Assembly: GCA_030741355.1 (NCBI GenBank) | Contig: JASLVM010000008.1 | Span: forward strand, 1-51,864 | Reading direction: 5' to 3' | Source: Candidatus Poseidonia sp. | GTDB taxonomy: Archaea; Thermoplasmatota; Poseidoniia; Poseidoniales; Poseidoniaceae | DNA: 51,864 nucleotides | Shown here: in pieces, positions 26,195 to 34,042 of the stretch | Numbering within the stretch: position 1 is the stretch's first letter | Layout of the letters: every line of letters starts with the position of its first letter | Made by a program: the position numbers and the translations under genes | Notes under the pieces: generated by a model | What the model saw: only the letters and a program-made list of their open reading frames with translations | Databases searched by the model: none | What the model was told of the DNA's origin: nothing

Positions 26195-27043
26195 ATGGAT
26201 GCCGAAGTTTCTCCAGAAATGGCCGCCCAAGTGCTCGGGATGTTGACCGACGGGGGGTCCATGGACCACATCAACACCTCGCTCGCCCTTCACTTGATTC
26301 CGCTCGCACAGGAGGTTGGCGACCAAGACTTGGTGGAGCAACTTCTGGACCATGCCAGTCGAATCGCAACCAACGATGAAGAACGTGGCTGGGCGAAATT
26401 TGAGGCACTCAAAATCGTGGAAGCGAACATGGAGAGTTTTCTACGGTTGGCCGAGGAAGCCGAACAATTGGAAGGTGCTCAAGCCTTGACGGCCGCGGTC
26501 AATCATTACATTGCCCTGCTGTATTTGGCCGAAGGGCAACTCGACGAGGCACGGGCCATCGCACAGCATGCACTCCGTCTGCGACACCTCATCGAGGACA
26601 AGCAGGGACTTTCCTATGGCATGGCCTTGCTCATGACCGTAGCCAAACGACAACACGATGAAGAAACCGCCATCGCCGTAGGCACCGAACGCTTGGAGTT
26701 GCTGATGACGCTCAAGGACGAGGGCGGCCAAATGGAGGCCCTTGCTGATTTAGCGCATTGCCAAGCGACCATTGGTGAATTTTCTGTCGCTCAAGACCTG
26801 TTTGAGCAATCCCTCGAACGTGCCAAAGCCTTGGGAAGCCTTTCGGGTCAACTGGTGGCGAGGTGGGGGCTGGCGGACCTGGCCGAAATTCGCGAAGACT
26901 ATCAAACAGCCATGCTGGTTCTCTCGGACGCCCTTCACGAATTCATTGCCGTCGACGCCTCTGCTCCTGCGCAACTCAAGCAACGCATCAGTGATTTGAC
27001 CAACCTCAAGGACCAACCAAAACCCAAGGATGGCGAAGCATAG
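26195..27043 (+). CDS. Tetratricopeptide-repeat protein
   Basis: A 282-residue soluble all-alpha protein without signal peptide. At least five TPR-like helix pairs are visible, for example ALTAAVNHYIALLYLAEGQL, LADLAHCQATIGEFSVAQDL and LVARWGLADLAEIREDYQTA, with the typical small-Gly-Ala-Tyr spacing. It probably acts as a protein-interaction scaffold; the partner is unknown. A Shine-Dalgarno-like GAGGTGA precedes the ATG. It lies between the SDR gene (nine-base gap) and the luciferase-like gene (52-base gap) on the same strand. Confidence 0.75.
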   Translation: MDAEVSPEMAAQVLGMLTDGGSMDHINTSLALHLIPLAQEVGDQDLVEQLLDHASRIATNDEERGWAKFEALKIVEANMESFLRLAEEAEQLEGAQALTAAVNHYIALLYLAEGQLDEARAIAQHALRLRHLIEDKQGLSYGMALLMTVAKRQHDEETAIAVGTERLELLMTLKDEGGQMEALADLAHCQATIGEFSVAQDLFEQSLERAKALGSLSGQLVARWGLADLAEIREDYQTAMLVLSDALHEFIAVDASAPAQLKQRISDLTNLKDQPKPKDGEA

Positions 27044-27095
27044 ACCTCCACACCCATTATGAGCCATGGCGATGTGGGGCAAACGGTGAGTGAGC

Positions 27096-28346
27096 ATGGA
27101 GCATGACATCTTCTTCTCCATCTCCCAAACGCCTGACGAGGACGGGCATATCCCAACCGAAGCCACGATGTTGAGAAATTATTTCCAACAACTCGAATGC
27201 GCCGACCGTCTTGGGTTCGGCGTTGGATGGATTGCTCAAGCCCACCTTTCCACCGAGACTCAGAAATCCAATCAGCGTCCGGTTGTACCTCACTGGAAAG
27301 GTGAAGTGGGCCTTTGCACCGATTTCCCACAGCTCGCTTTGGAGTCGTTCCGCCGTACAAAAAACATCGAAATTGGCAGTGCCGTGGTGTCCATCCTCGC
27401 CTCAGGAGGCCCCATCGCTCAGGCCGAACGCATGGCGAACGTCTTGAGCCTGCACGGTCTTGACGAAAACGAACACCGGTGCCTCCATGTTGGTTTCTCC
27501 GCAGGCCGGTTTGAATTCATGGCGCGCCCCTACGGAGTTGTTCCAAGAAACGCCATTGAAGAAGCGGCTTGGCCCGCCTTGCGAGGTCAAATTTTCATGG
27601 AGGCTGCTGAAATTTTCCTCCGATTGCTGCGAGGAGATGTCATCAATTCCACCATGATTCGGCCCACGGTCTTGACCCGTGCCAACTTCAGAAGTGATGA
27701 AGATTGGTTGGCCGTCCAAAATGCTGCGGTCGAATTTGAAGCATTGAAAGAACGCCCAGTGGAGATCAACATCCCGTCAAGGTACGTGTTTGAAGACCTC
27801 AAAATCGTGCCTTCTGATTTCCGCCGTTCGTTGTTGAAATTGGTGGCCGGCACGCATGACCCACGGGCTCAAACCTTTGTCAACAGCATCCTCCCCGTCA
27901 AGGTGTTCAACCTCTCCATCACTTCTCCCGAAGTCATCGATGCCACCCACGAGCGCATGGGAGAGGTCTACCATCCAGACGGTGGAACTTGGAAGCGAAG
28001 CGATATGCCACGAACCAGTTTCGTCTTTTTGAACGCCGAGGAGGGATTGTCTTCTGAAGAGCAGACCGCAGCCGCCCAGAAGGAAGCCGACCAAGCTCTG
28101 GGTGCGTACTGGAATGCCCTCGAGGGAACCATCGACCCCGACAAGGTGTCGAAAGCGGCCAATAATGCTCTGATCGGCAACGTCGAGGACGTGGCCAAGC
28201 AGATGGTTGAGCGCTTCCACCCCGAAGACCGAATCATGGCCTGGTTTGATTTCTTTAACCATGACACCGACCGTGTGTGTCGAAACATGACCGCCTACAT
28301 GGAACAGGTCGTCCCGATGGTGGAAAGCATGCTAAAGGAGGCCTAA
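27096..28346 (+). CDS. Luciferase-like (LLM) flavin- or F420-dependent monooxygenase
   Basis: A 416-residue TIM-barrel protein of the bacterial luciferase superfamily. Visible landmarks are LECADRLGFGVGWIAQAHLS after strand 1, IEIGSAVVSILASGGPIAQAERMANVLSL (strand 3 with the conserved flavin-phosphate region), and HVGFSAGRFEFMARPYGV. Members use FMNH2 or F420H2 to oxygenate or dehydrogenate small molecules, including ring-opening of N-heterocycles; the substrate cannot be read from sequence. The ATG at 27096 has GGTGAG six bases upstream; an in-frame GTG at 27090 is an alternative. Its stop is two bases before the next start, placing it first in a tight LLM-amidohydrolase-ALDH-LON operon, which suggests a shared pathway. 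Confidence 0.84.
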   Translation: MEHDIFFSISQTPDEDGHIPTEATMLRNYFQQLECADRLGFGVGWIAQAHLSTETQKSNQRPVVPHWKGEVGLCTDFPQLALESFRRTKNIEIGSAVVSILASGGPIAQAERMANVLSLHGLDENEHRCLHVGFSAGRFEFMARPYGVVPRNAIEEAAWPALRGQIFMEAAEIFLRLLRGDVINSTMIRPTVLTRANFRSDEDWLAVQNAAVEFEALKERPVEINIPSRYVFEDLKIVPSDFRRSLLKLVAGTHDPRAQTFVNSILPVKVFNLSITSPEVIDATHERMGEVYHPDGGTWKRSDMPRTSFVFLNAEEGLSSEEQTAAAQKEADQALGAYWNALEGTIDPDKVSKAANNALIGNVEDVAKQMVERFHPEDRIMAWFDFFNHDTDRVCRNMTAYMEQVVPMVESMLKEA

Positions 28347-28348
28347 AC

Positions 28349-29467
28349 ATGGGCATTCACCACGACACCTTCTCCGCTGTTCAACCTGGTAAACCCGGCT
28401 CAGCCATGTATCCACAGTCCCCGCTTGGGGAGAAGGTTGAGGGGATTCCAACCGGACGCGAGGTTGACTGGGAACCGCTGGTGGATTACCGCCGCAACGG
28501 CGTCTCAGAAACCACCATTCACGGGGCCGTGGCTTGGGCCCATGGCGACGAGGTCATCCATTCCTTTGGAGGAAACGTTCTGTGTTATGGCCGTTCCATG
28601 ATGAAACCCTTCATGCTCAAAGCCTTCACTGAGGAATTGAAGGATTGCACATGGGAGCAGAAGGCCATCGCCGTGGCTTCCCATAACGGGGACACCGAAC
28701 ACGTTGCTACCGCCCAATCCCTCCTGACCGAGTCCGAATGGCCACTCATGCTTACCCCGCTGGATGTGCCCTTGATTCAATTTGGCCGCCAGGTCCGTCG
28801 ACCTCGCCGATGGTACCACACCTGTTCAGGTGAGCACGCAGCCATTTTACGAGGCTGCCGAATGAAAGGTTGGAAGCGCGCTGGATATACCCTGCCCACC
28901 CACGAAGTCTTCCACGCCTACATGGACCAGTTGCGAACGTACCTCGGACCGGACTGGGAGCCGCTTCGTATCGCGAAAGACGGTTGCGGTTTACCGACGG
29001 TGTCGAACACCGTGTCAGAACTCGCTAAAATTTACGCCGGATTGGTCCGAGACAAGGACGACGACTGGATTTGGGAAGCCATGGTGCGTCATCCCGACCT
29101 TGTGGGAGGTTTCAATCGGCTTGATTCCACCGTGCTCAAAGCCGGTGAAGGGCGAGTCATCGCCAAGGAAGGCGCAGATGGACTTATCGGGATGGCCATC
29201 GAACATCCCGACTACCCCAAAGGGTTGGGTATCGTGGTCAAAATTGCTCATGGATGGAACTCACAGGCGACATGGTACGTCACCAGAGCCTTGCTGGGCG
29301 TCCTTGGCATCAACCTTCGAAACCCTTACCCGCTTCACCGCCAAAAGGCCTTCATCGTTCCCGGCATCGTCCCAGAACACTATGTTGACATCCTCGAAAC
29401 CGTTCCCACTTGGGACGAATGGGACCCTGACCAAGACCGGTGGCATTTCGACCACGAGGTGAGTTGA
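28349..29467 (+). CDS. Asparaginase II-type amidohydrolase (Rhizobium etli AnsA family)
   Basis: A 372-residue member of the Asparaginase_II family (PF06089-like), unrelated to E. coli asparaginase. Landmarks in order are: GAVAWAHGDEVIHSFGG; YGRSMMKPFML (Ser-x-x-Lys tandem); AVASHNGD; TCSGEHAAIL (normally CSGKH, here Glu replaces Lys); DGCGLPT; and VIAKEGADGL (catalytic Lys region). Family members hydrolyse asparagine to aspartate and ammonia, with some using other amides. Its place between a flavin monooxygenase and an aminomuconate-type ALDH suggests a different amide substrate, which is inference. A perfect AAAGGAGG lies before the ATG. Its stop overlaps the ALDH start (TGATG), so translation is coupled. 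Confidence 0.85.
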   Translation: MGIHHDTFSAVQPGKPGSAMYPQSPLGEKVEGIPTGREVDWEPLVDYRRNGVSETTIHGAVAWAHGDEVIHSFGGNVLCYGRSMMKPFMLKAFTEELKDCTWEQKAIAVASHNGDTEHVATAQSLLTESEWPLMLTPLDVPLIQFGRQVRRPRRWYHTCSGEHAAILRGCRMKGWKRAGYTLPTHEVFHAYMDQLRTYLGPDWEPLRIAKDGCGLPTVSNTVSELAKIYAGLVRDKDDDWIWEAMVRHPDLVGGFNRLDSTVLKAGEGRVIAKEGADGLIGMAIEHPDYPKGLGIVVKIAHGWNSQATWYVTRALLGVLGINLRNPYPLHRQKAFIVPGIVPEHYVDILETVPTWDEWDPDQDRWHFDHEVS

Positions 29468-30915
29468 TGGAGCCGATCTTGAATTTCATCAACGGCGAAT
29501 TTCATCCCTCAGCATCCGGCATGACCCTGGAAACGGTCAACCCTGCGTCGGGTCAAGTCATCACCACGCTGCCCCGGTCATCGGCCGAGGATGTGGCCAT
29601 GGCGACCAAAGCAGCCCTCGAAGCAGGACCCGCTTGGTCTGCCACCACCATGGAAGAGCGCATGGCTTGGCTCCACCGAATCGCTGATGCTTTGGAAGAG
29701 GAGGCAGAAACCATTGCCCAACTTGAGAGCATGGACACTGGAAAACCAATTTCGTTGGCGCGCCGAGTGGACGCCGCACGTTCGGTGTCAAATTTCCGAT
29801 TTTTTGCCAATTTTGGGCGAGACCACACCGAACCGATTTTTTCGGACCACGGTGCTGTCAATCACGTCCATCGTTCACCCGTCGGGTGCGTGGGCCTCAT
29901 CACCCCGTGGAATCTCCCGCTCTACCTGCTCACATGGAAGGTCGCACCGGCTTTATTGATGGGAAACACCATCGTCGCCAAACCCTCAGAATTGACGCCA
30001 ATGACAGCCAATCACCTTGCGAAAGTGTTGACCAAAGTCCACTTCCCAAAAGGCGTGTTCAACCTCGTTCACGGATTGGGTCCTGAGGTCGGCCAAGCCA
30101 TTGTAGAACACCCAGATATTCGAGGCATCTCGTTCACCGGAGGCACCGCCACTGGAAAAATCGTCGCCGCCACCGCCGCCCCGATGTTCAAGAAACTCTC
30201 GCTTGAACTCGGCGGGAAAAACGCCACCGTGGTGTTGGACGATGCACCGCTTGAAGAGATGATGGACGGCATTGTTCGAGCGTCGTTTACCAACTCGGGC
30301 CAAGTCTGTCTCTGCGGCTCCCGCGTCCTTGTTGACGCCGCCATCTACGACCGCTTCAAGACCATGTTTGTTGACGCTGTGAGCAACATTGTCGTGGGCG
30401 ACCCAGCTTCTGAAAGCACGGTCATGGGAAGCGTCATTTCAAAAGACCACCAAACCAAAGTCGAATCCTACATTGAACTCGGCCAGCAAGAAGGTGGCGT
30501 GGTCTTAACCGGTGGTTCTGCGACCGATGCACCGGTGAAAGGCGTGACCGCTCAAGGGGCTTTTTTACGACCTACGGTCATCGAGGGATTGAGCCACACC
30601 TCACGGACCGCAACCGAGGAGATCTTTGGACCGGTCGTGACCCTTCATCCATTCACGTCCGAACAGGAAGCCATCGACATGGCCAACGCCACGGAATACG
30701 GGTTGGCAGGTTCGGTATGGACGGCCGACACGGCTCGCGGTTATGCTTTTGCTCAGCACCTGGACACCGGTATCGTTTGGGTGAACACGTGGTTGAACCG
30801 AGACCTTCGGACGCCCTTTGGAGGCGTCAAGCAATCGGGCGTTGGACGAGAAGGTGGCGCATGGTCACTCAACTTTTTCTCGGAACTCACCAACATTTGT
30901 GTCCAGCAACCATGA
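29467..30915 (+). CDS. Aldehyde dehydrogenase, 2-aminomuconate 6-semialdehyde dehydrogenase type
   Basis: A 482-residue NAD-dependent aldehyde dehydrogenase. Landmarks are TPWNLPLYLLTWK (Asn of the oxyanion hole), SFTGGTATG (cofactor loop), LELGGKN (general-base Glu) and FTNSGQVCLCGSR (nucleophile Cys281). The blocks PWNLPLYLLTWK-PAL, KPSELTPMTA and FTNxGxxCLCGSR are those of ALDH8A1/AmnC-like enzymes, which oxidise 2-aminomuconate (or 2-hydroxymuconate) semialdehyde to the dicarboxylate. This is the second step after aminophenol or 3-hydroxyanthranilate ring opening, and it matches the dioxygenase and deaminase encoded 2.2 kb downstream. The start at 29467 overlaps the amidohydrolase stop; its own stop overlaps the next ATG (ATGA). 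Confidence 0.88.
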   Translation: MEPILNFINGEFHPSASGMTLETVNPASGQVITTLPRSSAEDVAMATKAALEAGPAWSATTMEERMAWLHRIADALEEEAETIAQLESMDTGKPISLARRVDAARSVSNFRFFANFGRDHTEPIFSDHGAVNHVHRSPVGCVGLITPWNLPLYLLTWKVAPALLMGNTIVAKPSELTPMTANHLAKVLTKVHFPKGVFNLVHGLGPEVGQAIVEHPDIRGISFTGGTATGKIVAATAAPMFKKLSLELGGKNATVVLDDAPLEEMMDGIVRASFTNSGQVCLCGSRVLVDAAIYDRFKTMFVDAVSNIVVGDPASESTVMGSVISKDHQTKVESYIELGQQEGGVVLTGGSATDAPVKGVTAQGAFLRPTVIEGLSHTSRTATEEIFGPVVTLHPFTSEQEAIDMANATEYGLAGSVWTADTARGYAFAQHLDTGIVWVNTWLNRDLRTPFGGVKQSGVGREGGAWSLNFFSELTNICVQQP

Positions 30916-31682
30916 GAACACATGTTCAAATGCTTCCGAAGCGACCTTTGGACATGGACGAAGAAGCCCTGCCCCTCTTCGTCCTCCCCATGGTGCTGTT
31001 TCCCGGTGAAGTTCAGGAATTACGCGTTTTCGAACCTCGCTACCGCCAGATGCTTGACACCTGCATTTTGGATGAACGTCCGTTTGGACTTGTTATGAAC
31101 GACCCGTTTGAACCAACCAACGGCTGGGACGGCCCACGAAGACACGGCTGTGAGGCCATCATTCTCAACCACGAAACACGAGGAGTCAACCACTTCATCA
31201 CCATCACCGGTGGGAGGCGATTCTTCGTTGAAGAGGTCGTTGAACCGGCCCTTCCACCCTTCTCAGACCCAAGCATGTCCGTACTCGTTGAGGAGGGCAT
31301 TGCTCCAGATGTGGATACTTTACTTCAGCACCTCCCGGATGAGGCCACGCACAGTAAATTGTACATCTCGGCGAAGGTATCCTACCTCGAGGAAGTGGGT
31401 GAACTCGGCGAGGATGACCAAGCCTACCTCCGCACCCTCACCAGCAACATCGTCCACCGAGCAGGACGCGGAATGAACGTTGACGCAAACGTCCTGGACG
31501 GTTGGGTCGCATCGATTTGCGAAGAACAGATCAACGAACGAAAAGAATCCATCTACAACATCGCCGCTTTGTGCCTCAATGACCTTGAAGCACGGCAGCA
31601 ACTACTCGCCTGCTCGAGCGCAGCAGAAGCCCTGCACGAACTTCAGACCCATGTTTTCGGCTTCGTTGACGAAGCGGAATAA
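30912..31682 (+). CDS. Stand-alone LON N-terminal-domain protein
   Basis: A 256-residue cytosolic protein resembling the substrate-binding (LAN) domain of Lon protease without ATPase or protease parts. Landmarks are [25 protein letters not shown] near the start and the hydrophobic strand pattern FGLVMND. In bacteria such free-standing proteins are of unknown function. Archaeal LonB lacks this domain, so an adaptor role is conceivable but unsupported. The ATG overlaps the ALDH stop (ATGA at 30912-30915), so it is translated in the same operon. After about residue 120 it is helical and shares little with the family as far as I can see. Confidence 0.75.
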   Translation: MRTHVQMLPKRPLDMDEEALPLFVLPMVLFPGEVQELRVFEPRYRQMLDTCILDERPFGLVMNDPFEPTNGWDGPRRHGCEAIILNHETRGVNHFITITGGRRFFVEEVVEPALPPFSDPSMSVLVEEGIAPDVDTLLQHLPDEATHSKLYISAKVSYLEEVGELGEDDQAYLRTLTSNIVHRAGRGMNVDANVLDGWVASICEEQINERKESIYNIAALCLNDLEARQQLLACSSAAEALHELQTHVFGFVDEAE

Positions 31683-31725
31683 ACAAAGGCGACGAGTTGA
31701 AAACACGGCGGACGGTGGAAGGTTC

Positions 31726-32547
31726 ATGTCCGTCTACAGCGAAGCACGGAAGGTGACCACCCATACGCTTCAGGAAATGAAGCGTGCAGGTGAGAAAATC
31801 ACCATGCTCACCGCCTACGACTATTCACTGGCACGGCTCGTTGACCAAGCAGGCATCGATGTCATTCTTGTTGGAGATTCTGCGTCCAACGTGATGGCTG
31901 GACAAGCCACCACGGTACCGATGACCCTTGACCACATGATCTACCACGCCCAGTGCGTGGAGCGAGCCGTTGACCGCGCCCTGTTGGTGGTCGACATGCC
32001 TTTTGGCACCTACCAGGGCAATTCTCGCCAGGCGCTCGATTCCGCCATTCGCATCATGAAAGAATCGAGTGGACACGCTGTGAAGTTGGAAGGTGGCTCG
32101 GAAATCGTCGAATCCGTTGAGCGCATCCTTACGGCAGGCATTCCAGTCATGGGCCATTTGGGCTTGACGCCACAATCCATCTACAAGTTCGGCACGTACT
32201 CCGTTCGAGCCAAGGAAGACGAAGAGGCAGAGAAACTCATCGCCGATGCAAAGGTGCTTGAAGCCGCTGGCTGCTTCGCCATCGTGCTTGAGAAAATCCC
32301 ACGCGACCTCGCCAAGCGTGTTTCGGCAGAATTGAACATTCCAACCATTGGCATCGGGGCTGGCCCAGATGTGGACGGTCAAGTGCTCGTCCTTCACGAC
32401 CTGTTGGGCATCACCATGGATTTCTCACCCCGTTTCCTCCGCCGTTACCTCAACCTCGCCGAGGAGATTGACGGAGCCATCAAGGGCTACTGCGCTGATG
32501 TGCGTTCGGGCGATTTCCCGAACGATGACGAGTCTTACACCTCGTGA
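31726..32547 (+). CDS. panB: Ketopantoate hydroxymethyltransferase
   Basis: PanB transfers a hydroxymethyl group from methylene-tetrahydrofolate (or an archaeal pterin) to 2-oxoisovalerate, giving ketopantoate for coenzyme A synthesis. A TIM barrel with family signatures: [33 protein letters not shown] (metal-binding Asp), [35 protein letters not shown] (catalytic Glu), [22 protein letters not shown]. The length of 273 residues is typical. The start at 31726 has GGAAGG upstream and an N-terminus suited to the family. It lies 43 bases after the LON-domain gene on the same strand. No other coenzyme A biosynthesis gene is in the window, so its position in the aromatic-type cluster may be incidental. 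Confidence 0.95.
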   Translation: MSVYSEARKVTTHTLQEMKRAGEKITMLTAYDYSLARLVDQAGIDVILVGDSASNVMAGQATTVPMTLDHMIYHAQCVERAVDRALLVVDMPFGTYQGNSRQALDSAIRIMKESSGHAVKLEGGSEIVESVERILTAGIPVMGHLGLTPQSIYKFGTYSVRAKEDEEAEKLIADAKVLEAAGCFAIVLEKIPRDLAKRVSAELNIPTIGIGAGPDVDGQVLVLHDLLGITMDFSPRFLRRYLNLAEEIDGAIKGYCADVRSGDFPNDDESYTS

Positions 32548-33042
32548 TCACATCATCAGGCCGTGGTAGAGCAACGACCCGCCCAGAGCACCGATGTTCA
32601 CGCCCATCGTGTGCCAAATGGCCAATCGAAACGGAGGCAAATGGAATCGCCACCACGAGGTGCTCACCCAGATCCACAGCACCACCGTGAGGTAACCGCC
32701 GCAAACGAAGCCACCCATTCCACTGGACCATACAAATAACAGAGGAACTCCGAGGGCGGCAATTCCACCGAGATAATCCATCCACATGGACGGTGGATGA
32801 GGCGTTAACCAACGATGGAGCAGCGGGGAAAAGAGCATCATGATGAGCAGACCTCCTTGAGGAGGGTTGGGCAAACCGTAGGTCAAATGTGGCGAAATTG
32901 AAGCTTGCCAGAACGCACCGGCCGCCATTCCAAACAAGGTCGGAAAAATCACGTTCACCCAAGTTTCAGCCCACGTAGCCGTCAGCGGTTGCTGAAGTTG
33001 AACGCCAATCGGAGCCGTTTCATCCGGCGCCGCATCTCCCAT
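32548..33042 (-). CDS. Small polytopic membrane protein, unknown
   Basis: A 164-residue protein with four or five hydrophobic segments (NVIFPTLFGMAAGAFWQ, GGLLIMMLFSPLLHRWL, YLGGIAALGVPLLFVWSS, GFVCGGYLTVVLWIWVS, IGALGGSLLYHGL). No motif I recognise. It is rich in Trp, Gly and Pro. Its stop abuts the panB stop directly (convergent, no spacer), and it is divergent from the aminophenol-dioxygenase-like operon. The hydropathy pattern fits a real membrane protein, and it has no overlap with better candidates. Confidence 0.65.
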   Translation of the reverse strand: MGDAAPDETAPIGVQLQQPLTATWAETWVNVIFPTLFGMAAGAFWQASISPHLTYGLPNPPQGGLLIMMLFSPLLHRWLTPHPPSMWMDYLGGIAALGVPLLFVWSSGMGGFVCGGYLTVVLWIWVSTSWWRFHLPPFRLAIWHTMGVNIGALGGSLLYHGLMM

Positions 33043-33111
33043 GAAGGCTCCATAGCGACGGGTTGTTTATGGCTTCGTGTTTGAAACGCCCTTTCAGCGA
33101 TGCCGATGATG

Positions 33112-33118
33112 AATTAAA
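33112..33118 (+). promoter_or_regulatory. TATA box of the aminophenol-dioxygenase-like operon
   Basis: AATTAAA at 33112-33118 lies 22-28 bases before the ATG at 33140 and is the only A/T-rich box in the gap. It predicts a leaderless mRNA starting at the beta-subunit gene. The dioxygenase pair therefore appears to have its own promoter, separate from the upstream amidohydrolase-ALDH operon. Confidence 0.5.
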
Positions 33119-33139
33119 CCTCGGCTCAATGCGTTGCAC

Positions 33140-34042
33140 ATGGGCAAAGGCCAGATTGTTGCAGGATGCATCGCGCCACATCCACCGCATCTTGTTTATG
33201 CGGAGAACCCACCCCAAAACGAACCCGTTGCCGAAGGAGGCTGGGAGCAACTTCGATGGGGCTATGAGCGACTACGAGCGTCCCTTTCCGAGCACGATTA
33301 CGACGCCATCGTCCTCCTCTCCCCCCACTGGCAAACCTATGTTGGGACGCACTTCCTTGGCCTGCCAAATTTTGAAGGCCTCTCGGTTGACCCCATCTTT
33401 CCAAACCTGTTCCGCTACCATTACGACATGAACGTCGATGTTGAATTGGCTCAAGCCATCCACGATGAGGCAGCCAAGGCGGGTCTTCCGGTGAAAATGA
33501 TGGAAAACCCGGACTTCCGAGTCGATTACGGCACCATCACCACCGGTCATTTGTTCAATCCCGACTGGGACAAACCCCTGGTCGTCATTTCGAGCAACCG
33601 TTCCACATCGTATTATTCGGTTGAAGTGATGCAGGAAATCATGATTGAACTTGGAAAGGTCACCCGCAAAGCCATCGAAGCCAGCGGGAAAAAAGTCGTG
33701 GTTCTTGCGAGCAATTCACTTTCGCATCGCCATTTCACGACCGAATCAGATGTGCCAGAGGACATGAGTAAAGAGCACATCACCAGCCATGCCATGCACC
33801 TCTGGGACATGCGGATGATCGATTACATGCGCAGCGGTCAGGCCCAACGGATACTGGATGAAATGCCTGAATTCACCGAACAAGCCATCGCCGAAAGCGA
33901 CGGTGGTGGCCTCTCATGGCTGCTCTCCACACTCGACGTACCGGATTATCCCGCCATTCTTCACGGCTACGGAACCATCATTGGCACCGGGAACGCCGTC
34001 GTGGAATGGCCTTGCTATGCTCACGAGGTGAACGAGGAATGA
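33140..34042 (+). CDS. amnB: 2-aminophenol 1,6-dioxygenase beta-like subunit (LigB superfamily)
   Basis: A 300-residue LigB-superfamily extradiol dioxygenase subunit, close in motif order to the catalytic beta subunit of aminophenol dioxygenase. It opens GQIVAGCIAPHPPHLVY, then SPHWQTYVG, VDPIFPNLFRY, FRVDYGTITT, LSHRHF, ESDGGGLSW and GYGTIIGTGNAVVEW. The family iron ligands, as I recall them for AmnB (His13, His62, Glu251), fall at His14, His63 and Glu252, and the active-site Tyr129 and His195 at Tyr130 and His196, a constant offset of one. It should therefore be catalytically competent, using non-heme Fe(II) to open an o-aminophenol-type ring. 2-Aminophenol is the best guess; 3-hydroxyanthranilate or another ring is possible. 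It overlaps the next gene by ATGA. Confidence 0.88.
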   Translation: MGKGQIVAGCIAPHPPHLVYAENPPQNEPVAEGGWEQLRWGYERLRASLSEHDYDAIVLLSPHWQTYVGTHFLGLPNFEGLSVDPIFPNLFRYHYDMNVDVELAQAIHDEAAKAGLPVKMMENPDFRVDYGTITTGHLFNPDWDKPLVVISSNRSTSYYSVEVMQEIMIELGKVTRKAIEASGKKVVVLASNSLSHRHFTTESDVPEDMSKEHITSHAMHLWDMRMIDYMRSGQAQRILDEMPEFTEQAIAESDGGGLSWLLSTLDVPDYPAILHGYGTIIGTGNAVVEWPCYAHEVNEE

